Shown here piece after piece: positions 47,600 through 59,594 of a DNA stretch of 64,000 bases. Position 1 is the first letter of the stretch; each line of letters opens with the position of its first letter. Both the position numbers and the translations under genes were made by a program. The notes beneath the pieces are model-generated. The model had not been told where the DNA came from and did no database searches. It worked only from the letters and a program-made list of their open reading frames with translations. Source of the DNA: Chinchilla lanigera (taxonomy: Eukaryota > Chordata > Mammalia > Rodentia > Chinchillidae); the NCBI RefSeq assembly GCF_000276665.1, contig NW_004955502.1:6460046-6524045 (forward strand). The letters run 5' to 3'.

Positions 47600-47757
47600 A
47601 TTAGTACTCTGACCTTAGACTTAAGCTCCACCTCAGCGTCTCCATCTGTGAATATAAGCATCATCTAAATTACTGATGTGGCAATTAAATGAGATCATGA
47701 AGACTGGTTCCTGGCCCACAGAAAGCATTCCACAAGTGGTAGTTATTACTGTTAATA
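47600..47757 (+). mobile_element. MIR SINE relic
   Basis: 'ctccacctcagcgtctccatctgtgaatataagcatc..caattaaatgagatcatgaag..ttcctggcccacagaaagcattccacaagtggtagttatta' follows the MIR 3' half. Confidence 0.75.
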
Positions 47758-48339
47758 GAAAATAAGTACATGGAGTCCAAACAATTTAGTAATCCACCAC
47801 ACACAGCACTTCAACTCATTCATCCTTCCAGACGCCTGGAATTCTGCCCTTGGAAGGTGAACTCTTCCACCTACCCACACTGCGGTATGAAATCCTCAAA
47901 TAGATCCCATCTTCCAAGTATCAGAAGGGATTTAAACCATCATGGTTACAAAGTAGCATGTGGAATAGTAATTTTTTAAAACTACAAGAAACTGGAGAAA
48001 ACATCATCTTACAATTTGGCATAATATCTTCTAATTTCAAGTGCAGAAGCAAGTATTATATAATTCTGCTTTTCTTTTAGCATACTTATTATAGGACTCA
48101 TAAGATTTCAAAGAAAGTGTTAAACATGAGGAAGCACAGCATAAAAAGATAAAGTTTTCAAAGTGATGAATTTGTGATGCTTTTTTTTTTGAATTTGTGA
48201 TTCTGAAGATAAAGAAATCCAAAAAATAAACCTTGTTAGGAAGGACTACGCCATGTCTCCTTGTTACTGAGGCAATGGCATACTTTTCTTAACAAATGAA
48301 TACATCTCAAATACAATGATATGCTTCATATACACACAT
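47758..48339. other. No gene seen
   Basis: Unique-looking sequence, with a (T)10 run at 48181-48190. Confidence 0.45.
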
Positions 48340-48735
48340 AAAGTGGTACAGTGATTACACTGATGGCCCCAATTTCTCTCACGGATTTGGGCCCAATCTT
48401 TGATTCTGAGTTTAGTCATGTGCACGCTGACTTACTTTGGCCAGTGGAGCCTTAGGAGACAAGGTGAGGGCAGAGACTGAGAAAGCTGTTCAGCACTTCC
48501 TCTTGCTTGCTCTTGTATCTCCTTCGTGCACCTTGGCTCTCATAACCGGGAACATGTACTTTGGTTACTGTTTCAGAGGATGACACAGGTGGGGCCGAGC
48601 TGCATCTGCCTTCATTCTAGTTGAACCTTCCCATCCATCCAACAGCCACAGGCCGTCAGACAGGAGGGGACCAGCCCAGGTCTGCAGTCAGTCCACTGCT
48701 CCCTGCAAATGCATAGGTGAGCACAGGATGGATGA
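48340..48735 (+). mobile_element. MLT1-type LTR relic
   Basis: 'ttactttggccagtggagccttaggagacaagg', 'cttcctcttgcttgctcttgtatctcc' and 'ccatccaacagccacaggccgtcagacaggagg' appear in MLT1 order. Ancient MaLR-lineage LTR. Confidence 0.65.
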
Positions 48736-48755
48736 CGTCAGCAGAACCTGCCTGA

Positions 48756-48894
48756 TGCTCTTTGGGGTGTTCCCTTAGTGCAGCCAAATTATTCCTGGGT
48801 GACACAGCATATATGTGATAATACACTAAATATGTTAGGACTGATAATTTTAAAACAAAAGAAAAACCAGCATATGAAAGAGAAGGATCAGTAG
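48756..48894 (+). repeat. Copy A of a dispersed near-identical duplication
   Basis: 139 bp, starting tgctctttggggtgttccc and ending gagaaggatcagtag. Matches 51130-51277 except for a 9-bp deletion (cacacaggt class) after 'ttccctta' and one A/G change. No A-tail or target-site duplication. Confidence 0.95.
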
Positions 48895-48985
48895 GCAGTA
48901 GGCAGGCTGAGCATAATAAACATGCATCCGAGCCACAGTTTGGGTGTGGTTTGTTGCACAGTGTTATCATGCTGGTAACTATTTG

Positions 48986-48986
<1 letters not shown>

Positions 48987-49020
<34 letters not shown>
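48987..49020. repeat. (CA)n microsatellite
   Basis: Pure CA repeat of about 34 bp. Confidence 0.97.
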
Positions 49021-49022
<2 letters not shown>

Positions 49023-49124
49023 GTTTCTCCAACAAAACTAAAATCTTTCAAGCTCTGCCTCACGCTTTTTGTTCCCCTTAGTACCATTTACCTTGAACAC
49101 AGCTGATATCGTGTAAAAACTCAC

Positions 49125-49498
49125 TGTCTTAGCCACTTTCCCATCCTGCCACAAAACACCCGATGCCTCAACTGGAAGGCGGAGAGGTTCATTTTGGATC
49201 ACAGTTTTCCGAGGACTCTGGCACTTTTTCGCCTGCTCCAAAGCAGAAGGGACGCAGGTGGAAGGACCTGGCAGAGGAAAGCCGCTCACATCAAGGTGGT
49301 CAGGAAGCAGAGAGAATGGAGGGGCCGGGAAGGGAGATGGACCTTTCCAGGTCAGGCCCAGCAAGCACCCCCACCCCGAGACCGGGCCCCGCCTCCCCAT
49401 ACACACTCAGCTGTAGCACCCACGATCCAATTGCCTTCCCAAAGCCCCGGCCTCTGAGAGCAGGAGACCCCAAGGCATGTTTCAGTATCAGCCATAAT
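49125..49498 (-). mobile_element. MaLR-related solo LTR, antisense
   Basis: Opens 'tgtcttagccactttcccatcctgccacaaaacacc', runs through 'ctggaaggcggagaggttcatttt' and ends 'tatcagccataat'. Perfect 5-bp target-site duplication ctcac (49120-49124, 49499-49503). Unusually GC-rich and CpG-bearing for this window. Open frames across it (up to 151 codons, on both strands) reflect base composition rather than genes. Confidence 0.88.
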
Positions 49499-49873
49499 CT
49501 CACCAAGACATGGGTTAAATCTGTGCAAGGTGCTCACAGGGTGCCTTCCTCCACTGGGAGCCGTACTTTCTCATCAAAATCAGTGAAAACTGTCCCCTGG
49601 GTTCTTCGAGGAGAATGAAGCTTTTGGAATGACGTACGAATTCCCCACATCTTGCCCTTTGTGGCTTCAGAGCCCAGTGGGTCACTAACAGAGGTGGAAA
49701 CTAGCAGTCATAGAAGGACACCCTGCCCCTCTCAGGACCCCAGGTCATTTGGAAATGACCACTAGAGTTGGAGTGGACACTGGTTACAGGAGGGGCTCCC
49801 TCTTGGCTTTTATTTAAGCCAGTCTTCATTCCTGCTTGTAAGCAAACCTGATTTTAAGAAGGAAAACAAAGAA

Positions 49874-50020
49874 GCTAAGCATGGCATCATACACCTGTAA
49901 TCTCATGACTGGGAGGCTGAGGCAGGAGTATCCCAAGTTCCAGCTCACCCTGGGCAGCTCAGCATCCTAGTGGTACCCTATCTCAAAAACAATAAAGGGG
50001 TAGGGGTACAGCTGAGTAGG
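49874..50020 (+). mobile_element. B4-like composite SINE
   Basis: 'agctaagcatggcatcatacacctgtaatctcatgactgggaggctgaggcagg..ctatctcaaaaacaataaaggggtaggggtacagctgag': a B1-type half plus the start of an ID half, truncated at the right. Confidence 0.85.
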
Positions 50021-50910
50021 AAGGAAGAAAAGGTTATAGGTAAACTTTAGATTAGCTGTGTTTATCAAATTTTCAAGTACATTCAAGTATTCTAGAAGGG
50101 TTTTTTTTATCTTATGACTATTTCTCACTTTCCAAAATTATTGAGAACTCCCAACAGTAACTATTTATGCAGACTATACCTGTTGATACCTACTATGCTA
50201 GGAAATAAAACTGAGAAAATTTTAAAGTGCAAGAATAACAAACACACATGCAGTTAGCCATCTGAGAGGTGATGTCATCAAAGTCATGTGGCCTGTGGGA
50301 AACTGCACTGAATATTTGGGAGAAAATGAGCATGAAAAGCCAAATAAATTAAGAATTCCAAGGAACTTAAAAATAGTATCTGCACATAGCAATTGCTATA
50401 TCAGTGTCAAATAAACAAAAATACCATGACACAATTGTCCTGTTTGGTCACTGAATATCACTAGTATATACTTTTTAAATTATCAAGCAAGAGATTATTT
50501 ACAATAAGATGCCTGCCAGTGAAGGCACTTAATAGTTTTTGGTAGGATTTATTACAGCATTCACTTTTCTGCATAATCATAGTTTTTTTTCCCAATGCCA
50601 ATTAAATCAAGTTGTTACTTTTCTCACCAAAAAGTAAGTCTGCTAAAAATCTGCATTTCAGAGACAAAATACAAAGGCAGCTGAGTAAGAAAACATAGAG
50701 ACATTGCACAAAGCCACAGCATGACACACATGAAGAAACAAGCTTTCTTTTATAACAACTGATTAGCAGCCTGCATTTTGTGATTATGTGGAAGGACACA
50801 AAGCCCATTGGTTCCCACTCAACATCCATTGTTCCATTTTCCTTCAATTATAAAACCTGATCTAATGCTCTTAATTATTAAGCCCTGGCAGTGTTCTTGT
50901 TTTTAAATTT
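50021..50910. other. No gene seen
   Basis: AT-rich unique-looking sequence. Confidence 0.45.
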
Positions 50911-51550
50911 CCTGTTGCTTGGGGTGTGGCTGTGAGGGCTGGAGCCCAAAAGCTGCCTCAGACTATGCAAGCAGGAACCAGGAAACCTGAAGCCTGGACA
51001 CTAGAAGCTGAGCAAGATGTGGAGCAGGATGTGGTAGCTTGTGTTACTACTGAAAGCAAGGAGCTGCCAGATGCTAAGATGCCTTTCCTGTGGCTTTTAC
51101 AAGAAAGAAACTCTGTCCTGCTCAGCCACTGCTCTTTGGGGTGTTCCCTTAGTCACACAGGTGCAGCCAAATTATTCCTGGGTGACACGGCATATATGTG
51201 ATAATACACTAAATATGTTAGGACTGATAATTTTAAAACAAAAGAAAAACCAGCATATGAAAGAGAAGGATCAGTAGATTTGAAACAGCAAAGGAGTGAA
51301 ACATGGAAAAGGACCAACAAAAGAGAAAAACCCAGCTCCTAACAATATTTGACTAAAGGCTTGCCTTTATTTCAGTTGAGATGAACTGGGAACTAGTAGA
51401 CAGTCTGGACTCGCAGTATGTCGTTGGGAGCGAAGCCCAGTTGCGCTCTACATTAACACAGATGAGATGCTTTGTCGACCCTGTTCTTTTTTTAGTTAGG
51501 CTACATTAAAAGTTTTGTTGCTCCAGAATGGTTGGTTCTTTATGAGACAA
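50911..51550 (+). mobile_element. Possible ERV LTR
   Basis: An LTR-like layout: possible start tgttgcttggggtg at 50912, a late 'acattaaaagttttgttgctcc' polyadenylation-like segment at about 51505, and a CA end near tatgagaca. No target-site duplication was found. It contains copy B of the 48.8/51.1 kb duplication, which would fit a repeated element. Confidence 0.35.
51130..51277 (+). repeat. Copy B of a dispersed near-identical duplication
   Basis: 148 bp, the longer partner of 48756-48894, retaining the 9 bases missing there. Flanking sequence on both sides differs between copies. Confidence 0.95.
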
Positions 51551-52419
51551 CTGATTCTGGAATGTTTAAAACAGGAATTTAAGCAAATAAAATAACAACA
51601 GTGAATTATAGGTAGCAGGTCCAGGGTTGTTTATGATGGGTTTTTGATTTGTTTTCTGTTGTTTGTTTTCTGATATATCAAAAGAATCTTTCAAAATTAA
51701 AAAATTTATGACCCTTTCTAAACGTTCATGAACATAAATATGTGGAAAGTGTATGGTAATGTTCAATTAGAAGAACCAAGAGTTAGACTCAACTCAGAAT
51801 GATGTTTTATCAAAGATTTTTCTTGTCTTGGTACACTGTATCTTTAATAACTCTAAATTACACTAGTAAAAATATACCTCAAAACTCCCTTCTTTCCACT
51901 AATCATAAGTCTTCTCTCATCAAGGCACTAAAAATCAAACAATTATAGGTAAGGGATGGAAAGGACCAGCCAGTGATGGTGAACCTTTCAGAGCTTTCAG
52001 TGATGACAAGCAGCCCACGCAGCATGGGTGCCACAGATTCATCACCACTGACGAGACCTTTCCTAAAACTGTGGGGCCTTAAGAAATATTGTTTTGTTAG
52101 ACATTTCTTCAACCTTTAACATTTACATTTAGATTTGCAAGTCAAGTTCGTTGTAAATTACCAGCCATCCTATTTGTTCACATTGCTCTTCCATTTTGTT
52201 ATTTTCAAAGGCAGGTTTTTAAAGAGGATAAACAATGGTTGAAAGAGAAACATCTACCCCGAAAACCTTGTGTTTATTTATATTTTTCCCAACAAATTAT
52301 GGTGCAAGGTAAAAAAGAATATTTGAGTAAAAAACATGTTACATTACACTGAGAAAACAATTTCAACCTAATGGATAGATAGAGCAATGATGTTGTTCTG
52401 TGTTTCTTTGTTTATCTAT
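51551..52419. other. No gene seen
   Basis: AT-rich unique-looking sequence. Confidence 0.45.
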
Positions 52420-52560
52420 CTTGAACTTCTCCACCCTTTAGTTTCTTTGTCTGGAAGATGAAAACAATACCTGTGAACTCTCTCCCTCCACAGCTGAAGG
52501 CGGCTCAGTGAAAGCTTACGCACAGAACTTGTGTGCTGTGCTCACAGACACACACAATGA
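52420..52560 (+). mobile_element. MIR SINE relic
   Basis: 'tttagtttctttgtctggaagatgaaaacaatacctgtgaa' matches the MIR 3' block 'cagtttcctcatctgtaaaatggggataatacct'. Confidence 0.6.
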
Positions 52561-53429
52561 GCAGAAGTCTTAGCTAATTTTGTGAGCATAGCCTTTACAG
52601 AAGGTGCTACAAGGAGAAAACATCTCATTAAATAGGTTTTAAGTAAATTAACTCCAAAATGAAGTCCACCAAAATTATCAAACCATTAAACTTCAAAACA
52701 TCTCAGATTTCACAACTGCTCACCTGAGATGCTGGTTCTCAAGCAGTTTCCTTTGAGGAGACCTGGGGAAGGACAGAGACTGCAGCTGATGCTATTATTC
52801 AGAGAAGCGCAGGTCATGTTCTCAGGGAGAACTGGAAACCATAAAATGTTCTCAGATAAATTACATGGTTTAAAGTATGAACAGTAAAGGCAAGGAATGT
52901 TACAGAAAATGGCCATAAAAGTATTTGAGGTATCAAGGGAGTGGAGTCCATATTAAAATCATGAAGAAGAAGAATAATGATATAACCTTATAAAGTCACT
53001 ATTATTTGTCCATTTTCAAGATAAATAAGCTAGGATTTACAAGCAATAAGTAATCTTCTTAATAATGAATCTCAGTTGATATGGATATCCCAATCAATAT
53101 GAATATAGGCATCTGGGAATCCAAAGACTTTTCTATTATTATACCACACACTGAGGTTATCCCATGCCTTCGAAGAGCAATACTATTCCCTGGGGAAAAG
53201 AAAGGGCTGTGTACAAATACAATGTAAACACAAATACAAGTTATCAGTCTAAGAAACCAGCATAAACAGGGAAAGGCCGCAATAACTAACCACTGAGGTA
53301 GGGAGGGTAAGTCGAGATAGATGACAACGGAGAAGAGAGCCAAGTAGCACGCTGGAGGACAAGCTGTGAGAATTGGAAAAGGGAGGCATGCCACGTCAGT
53401 ACGGCAGTCTGAATGAACAAAGGTTCACA
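52561..53429. other. No gene seen
   Basis: Unique-looking. The 111-codon minus frame (53059-53394) is hydrophobic in parts but has no recognised family or context. Confidence 0.4.
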
Positions 53430-53660
53430 GTGTTATTCACACAGCAGTCTCCTTACGCCAGTTACTGTCCAGTGTTTGACATATAGTGACTCATTCATTT
53501 AGATCTCACTACTGTTTAATACTAGGAGATAGGTCCAGTAATTACTCACTATAGACTAGATTCTCCTAGGCTCAGATAGTTTACATAACTTGACTACAGT
53601 GACGCAGCTGACACTAAGCAGAACATCGGGGTTGTGACTCAAAAGTCTGGACTCTGCCTC
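53430..53660 (-). mobile_element. MIR SINE relic, antisense
   Basis: Antisense MIR order: 'ccagtgtttgacatatagtgactcattcatttagatctcac', 'ggctcagatagtttacataacttgactacagtgacgcagctgacactaagcagaac', 'tctggactctgcctcc'. Confidence 0.8.
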
Positions 53661-55929
53661 CTCCCACTGCAAATACAAGAGTTGATGACAACTGACAGTC
53701 AGGGGTTAGTGAAGTGCAAAATGAGTGAAAGGATGAAACATTAAATAGGTAGTTTGGGGCTACAGAATGGAGCCTTGAGTATCAATTTAAGGAGTATAGT
53801 TTTCATCGCACAAGCAATACAGAAAATTCTTCAGAAGAATGATACCATATTGAGAGTTATAGTTAAGAAAGATTTCCTGGATAATTCTGTGAAAAATGGA
53901 CTGCAAGTTTTAGAAAACCAGTGGAAGTTCGATAGTCAGTGAGAAATTGAGGACTTGAGCCAGTCGCTGTTGTAAGAAAACAGTGGTGCCAAACAAGAGA
54001 CATCGTACTCAGTACTTCCCACTGAAGTTGCATCTCCCTTTGGGGTCTAGAAAAGTGCTTGGCAGAAGAAATAATCTTATCACCATTTTCTACAATATCT
54101 TACTTGTAGAACTGCAGAGTCAATGTGGATCTGCTCTCATTGCATTGAAGGTTTTTTAGAAAAAACATCAAATAATCACTAGTAAAATTTTAAAAACTTT
54201 AATAGTGTAGTTTATTTTTTGAGAAAGAGCACAAAGTGTGATGATATCACTTATTGATTTTGCTAAGAATGGAATGAAGTAACATGAAAAGTGCTTAGCG
54301 TAGTGCATTAAACTGATCTGTGGCAAGGACTTCAACTCTAGTGCTTTCCACATTACTGCTTGTATCAGCCCTCGCTGTCCCCGGAGGAGTACCGTGGTGG
54401 TGTCTCCCCTCGCTGCAGAGTCTAAAGTGACTGGGACGCACTGCCTCACTCGGTGTTCTCCAAGTCCCCGAGGGCGGAGGGGATCTTCCACCAGAGAGTG
54501 AGCTCTGTACAGTCTGGTGTATGGTGGATACTCGATAAACGCAAAATACTCCCCCAACTGGATAAGTAACACTGTATCCCTCCCTCTATGCATTAGCCAG
54601 GAAGCAACCAGAAGAAAAGAGGGAAGAAACAAAGAGTCATCTGGAACTTAAATTTCAGTTCAAAGGAAATAATTATTATAGCAATTATTCAGCTATACTG
54701 ATTAGTACAAGAAAAAATGTAAGCTGAGCAACTCATTAGAGGAAAAGTTCTAATGAGTTGTGGCTTTTTTATCAAAAATAAGGCACAATATAAAAAGAAA
54801 ATGTAAAGAGATTTCTTCTGAGCCTATATGAAAATCAAATATCATGAATTACCTTCAAAGAATCCTATGGGACTTCATAAAAAAGGTATATAATGCAATG
54901 TACACAGCTATTTTGGAGGAATGGAAAAGGTGTCATTTGATAAAGTTTGTCTTATCCAATAAGCTGTACATAACAGGTAATAACACCTCATGCTATAAAA
55001 ACTTTATTCTTGCAGAATGCTTCTATACTACAAAAAGTCTCTTAAAGTGTTATCTTCTGCCTGAGAGTCTAGTCATCTTCAAGCATCAAAGAGAGCACCC
55101 TGAGAAAATTTAATGATATGGAAATATTTAGCCTCAACTATTGAGTTGATTAATTATTAAGTGAAAAACCCTAAATTTGAATGAACAAAATACGGTGGTA
55201 TAATTTTTCAGAAGACCATTTTAACTGTTTCTTGCATTATGTACTGAATTCCTTACATTCTGTTTGGATTACATTTCCTCAATGTGCGTATTTATCTAAG
55301 ACATCCTTCCTTTCCAAAATTCTGTTATGATTTATTAGTGTCTACACATCTTGCTTTAAAATCTAATTAAGATAATTATTTAAAATTTTAACATAATGTA
55401 ACATAGGTACGAGCTTAACATTAGGCAATTAACACTGTTATGAATAACAACAGACAAAAATCAAGTTAATATTGAATTAAGATTGAGCTGTTAAATTCAA
55501 TGATTTTAGGTAATTCTCAGTTTTGCAGGATCAGAGTTTCTAAAATAGACTGCTAGGCCTTGGAAGCAAACCTGAACCAATTAGACCATGAAATCATGAC
55601 TTATTCTACATCAATTCTAAAGCTATAGAAAAATATCGTCTTGACGGTAGGATTGTTTATCACTGATCTTCTGTTTTTACAGTTGAAAGCCCTTCTCTCT
55701 AAAATTGAAAGGTATTTAATGAATCTGAAAACCTCTGACAAAATTGTGTAACTATTACTAGGAGCTAATACAAAAGCCCTAGAGACAAGCAAAATGGACA
55801 ACCATTGAATTTTAAGATTAAAAGAGCAAATAAATCAACAAACACTTATGAGGTCCTATTTGCCTCCAATGGCAAGTGGAAACTGTCTGAATGGACATTA
55901 TCCATATTTGAAAAAGTGCCACTCGGAGG
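53661..55929. other. No gene seen; one strong hairpin
   Basis: About 2.3 kb, AT-rich and mostly unique. The 154-codon minus frame (54168-54632) is the longest in this part but shows no family signature. A perfect hairpin at 54729-54760 is listed separately. Confidence 0.4.
54729..54760 (+). other. Perfect 12-bp hairpin followed by T6
   Basis: caactcattaga (54729-54740), loop ggaaaagt, tctaatgagttg (54749-54760). A G·U pair and an outer aagc/gctt pairing (54721-54724, 54763-54766 region) can extend it. TTTTTT follows, as in an RNA polymerase III terminator. No upstream box A/B was identified. Confidence 0.6.
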
Positions 55930-56490
55930 GATGGATAGAAAAGATGTGGTATTACATACAAGGGAGTATTACTCAGCTATAAAGAAAGATAAACTCAAGC
56001 CTTTCATAGGTAAATGGATGTAACTAGAGACCATACTCATAAGTGAAATAAATCAGACCCACATGTGTAAACATCATATTGTCTCCCTAGTATAAAAACC
56101 TGAAAGAGGAAATAAAATCTGAAAGGCACAATAGATACTGTCAAAGGAAAAGAAACTGCTCAAAGGGAAAGAACAACTGGAATGAGGGAAAGGAGAAAAG
56201 AAAAACAAAGGAAAGGAAAATATATATATATATACACACAGGATAGCTGGGATAACTGTACTGCTGATTTCTACTGGTCTATTGAAAGGAACAGTCAATG
56301 CTTATTTTTTTTCTTCTTTTTAATTTTTTGACCAATTTTGCCTGCTTATATCTGGTAATCTGAACAATTAATTTAAAGACAACAATATGCAATATAAGAA
56401 CCATTGTTCAATTCCTATCATTTTGCTTAGCGAAATTCTGTGTCATTTCTAATTTTCTTTATTATTTTTTACTCTCTTTAACATTAAAAA
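55930..56490 (+). mobile_element. 5'-truncated L1 3' end
   Basis: The end of ORF2 ('gatggatagaaaagatgtgg', 'gagtattactcagctataaagaaagataaactc') is followed by the 3' UTR shared with 10440-10740, including an (AT)n stretch at 56220-56236. It ends near 'ttactctctttaacattaaaaaaag'. Confidence 0.92.
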
Positions 56491-56629
56491 AAGTGGCACT
56501 CCAGTATAGTGGTTGAGATATATATTCTGTGTTTAGTATTTATATTAGCCTAATAATACAATAGCTAGAGTCATAAAGGCTAAAGCAAACTGAAGAGAAA
56601 GGTTAAACAGTAGGGATTATGAAAAATTT

Positions 56630-56775
56630 TTTTATAATCAACTATTTATTTTTTATTTTAAAGGGAATAATAAAAAAGAACAATAGCAAAATACCACCAA
56701 CATAGACAAAAACAAAACAAAGCAAAAACAATAAAAATAATACAGGGTTTAACAACAAAATGATGAAAAATATTT
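56630..56775 (-). mobile_element. L1 3'-terminal fragment, antisense
   Basis: 'aagaacaatagcaaaataccaccaacatagacaaaaacaaaacaaagc' matches 13660-13720 (antisense L1 3' end). It faces the sense L1 immediately to the left, making a tail-to-tail arrangement. Confidence 0.85.
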
Positions 56776-57647
56776 GAACAACATGGTACAAGATTCAGAC
56801 AACATCTTAAGAATAAGTACAGGGTCTTTTCATCTGTGTAGCAGAGGGCTTTGTGTTTGCTTGATAAATGTTTTTGAAACTCAGTTCATTGCTAGCCATA
56901 GGGAAAAACATTTCACTTAGGCAGTTTCCCACATAATGGCTGGAGGAATCGGGGAGAGGTAATATATGCCCAAAGGCTGATAACTCTGGGAGACAGCATT
57001 TTGGCAGAGTGAAAAGCAGGGTTGTAAGTGTCAAATTTGCTCATTTCTTTCTTGCTGACCTTCCTGTCTGCTGTTTTCTGATATTTGTGAGTTTTCAGTC
57101 TGTCCTAGTCCCTGAATGAGATTCAAGTAAGATAAGAAATGCCTCAACAATCTCGGGCCCTATGATAGCAATTAAAATTAAATCCCTCTGAAAAGCAGAC
57201 CCAAATCCAGTAACTTCCTATCTCTGTGGCTTGTCTTCTCAACCAAACCGTGCTGTGCTTCTGTGAGCGGACAGTTATGTTTTCTCCCACTGGCAGTGAA
57301 GCTTGGCAGGAACAGTAGCTTGGACCAAAGCTTCAGAAGGTCTTGAATGCCACATTAAAACAAATTGGGTGCATTCAATACGTACAAGTAGTCTTTGAAT
57401 ATTTTTGACTGGAAATATGGCACAAAGAACTAGGATTTTTAACATTATTATTTTGGAAATTGACTATAATGGAAAAAATACCATCTGCTATCAGTCACAC
57501 AAATTCATTGAGCAAGGTGAATCCACTGTCTCCTGTGATATGAACCACTGCAATGATAGGCACATTTTTGTGTCTTTAATCAAAAGTTTTAAAATAACTA
57601 AAATTATCTGTGACAAGTTACCAAATTTTTACAGAAAAATTTCCATT
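56776..57647. other. No gene seen
   Basis: Unique-looking sequence. Confidence 0.45.
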
Positions 57648-57659
57648 AGAAAGCTATCA

Positions 57660-57812
57660 CCCGTTGTAGTGGTGCACGCCTATAATCCCAGCACTCAAAA
57701 GGGAAGCTGAGACAGGAGGATCACTGTGAGTACAAGGCCAGCCTGAGCTACACAGTAAGTTCAAGGCCAGCCTGAACTGTATAATGAAACCCTTTTTCAT
57801 AAAGACAAAAAA
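57660..57812 (+). mobile_element. B1 SINE, full length
   Basis: 'cccgttgtagtggtgcacgcctataatcccagcac..' with the diagnostic internal duplication (acaaggccagcctgagctacacagtaag / ttcaaggccagcctgaactgtataatg). Target-site duplications are agaaagctatca (57648-57659) and agaagctatca (57813-57823), one base shorter. Confidence 0.95.
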
Positions 57813-57823
57813 AGAAGCTATCA

Positions 57824-58860
57824 TTTTGGATGGAAATTTTAAAAATAACCTTAGCTGGGGAGCTAAATCACTAGTGAAGAAATGATCGCTTTGCAGAAGT
57901 TTAAGAAAGCTTTTCTGCAGCATAGTCTTAAGACAAGTCAAATATTTTAGAAAGATAAATTGAGCATCTCGATCAGGAAAGTCATCATGTTGATTAATAT
58001 ACTTTTGCAGCAAAGCTTGAGATAGAATACATGCACAAAATTCTACTTTAAGAATCAATTCAGCATAAAGAACTGTGTACTTAAATATTTATTAAGAGAG
58101 TAGATTTCACATTGTGTGCTTTAATAAAAGTTAAGTTTACGCTTCTGGTTTGGGATTGAATTGTATTAGTATTTTTTCTGTTAATATGTAAGACATAATT
58201 CGTGCACAGGATTATTTTCCACCACAGTATGTAACACTTTATTCTTCTAAAATTATTTTGCTTTGATTCTCACAGTAATCAGACATTTTAGTGTACACAA
58301 CATGTCTTAACATTATGAATAAAAATATAAAACATTAGGTTTTAAATTTGCTGTTTAAAGTAATCTAGTTGACAAAATGGCACATATTTTAGAGTTTCAC
58401 TGTTTACCAGTGTTTATTCATCTTAACTAATAACACACTTTTAAATAATAGTGTAAATTTACAATACTTTAGAAACCAATAAAATTAGAAGAAAAAATAT
58501 GTCTTTTATTAAATGTGACTTTGCTAACTGGTTTATTATTTCAGTTTACTAATTACAACTGATCTGTTTTCCATGGGATTCCAATTTGTAGTAGAAATGA
58601 AAATGACTTTTATCTTTTCCCTAGGTTGAGTACAGGTTTTGAGTCCACAATTCTCTCTTCAGCCTTACCGATGGACATTCTATATAGACTGTTGATAATT
58701 ATAAACTTGATAATTTGCAATATAATACACGTTAAGGTAGATTTTAGGAAATTTATGTGAACTATAATGAAGGAATTTTATCCAAACCCCATGACATTAT
58801 TTGGAAGTCAGATCAGTTTAAGGGCAGGAGTGTTTATGTGATCCTCTACTGCTAAATAAA
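57824..58860. other. No gene seen; very AT-rich unique DNA
   Basis: About 1 kb without recognisable repeats. A candidate for conserved non-coding sequence only by the absence of repeats. Confidence 0.4.
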
Positions 58861-58871
58861 AACCAGGAGAT

Positions 58872-58953
58872 GGGGCCAGGGATACAGTTCATTGGCACAA
58901 GCACCTGCCTGGCCAGCGCAAGATCCTGAGTTTGATTCCCAGGACCAAAAAAA
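58872..58953 (+). mobile_element. ID SINE
   Basis: 'ggggccagggatacagttcattggcacaagcacctgcctggccagcgcaagatcctgagtttgattcccagg' plus A-tail. Target-site duplications aaccaggagat (58861-58871) and aaccagtagat (58954-58964) differ at one base. Boxes A and B are both mutated. Confidence 0.93.
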
Positions 58954-59053
58954 AACCAGTAGATGACCTCATCAGTGAGGTCCTGCAGAACCAGACTGGG
59001 AAAGCGTATGTCTCAAAAGAGTCCCAAAACCAAAGGGAAATGGATGTCAGGAG

Positions 59054-59452
59054 TGTCTTGGTTACTTTTCTCTCATTGCTGAGACAAAATACCCAAAGCC
59101 CAAAATGAAGGAAGGAAAGGTTTATTTAGCTTACAGTTTGTAGAGGTTTCAGTCCATACTTGGCTGGCTCCGAGGCAGCAGATAGCAAAACAACAAGAGC
59201 AAATGGGGGAAGGGCAGCCGAACAGCAAACAGCCAGAGCAAAAGGGCGGAATCGCAGCAAGCAGCTTCTTTCCCTGCCTTACTTTGTAAACAGGCTACCC
59301 CCACCTAAGGGGCATGTAGCGCTCACATAATCTCCATGCCCTTCTCTGCAACAGGCTCAGAATGTATACACAATAAGTATCCTGGCTTCCTGCTGAGTCA
59401 CTTAGCCAAACTTCTAGACACCCCAAGTTGACACAATGTATCAACCATAACA
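59054..59452 (-). mobile_element. MaLR solo LTR, antisense
   Basis: Opens 'tgtcttggttacttttctctcattgctgagac', runs through 'aggaaaggtttatttagcttacag' and ends 'acacaatgtatcaaccataaca' (TG..CA). Perfect 5-bp target-site duplication aggag (59049-59053, 59453-59457). Length 399 bp. Confidence 0.95.
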
Positions 59453-59594
59453 AGGAGTTAGGACAGGAAGACCTAGAAAGGCAGAGAATAAAACCACCTG
59501 CTTTAGAGACCAGAAAGATGACTAAAACTAGCATTTGGATCCCCTGGGATCAAAGTACCAGGATGTATTTATGGCATGTCTTTTTTGTCTGTTT

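Noticed and set aside
49163..49618. 151-codon open frame with GC-rich codons
   Set aside because: It lies almost wholly inside an antisense MaLR-related LTR bounded by a ctcac target-site duplication. Frames on the opposite strand are equally open because of base composition.
54168..54632. 154-codon minus-strand open frame
   Set aside because: No recognisable domain, no partner exons or splice sites that I could identify. Kept only as unique sequence.
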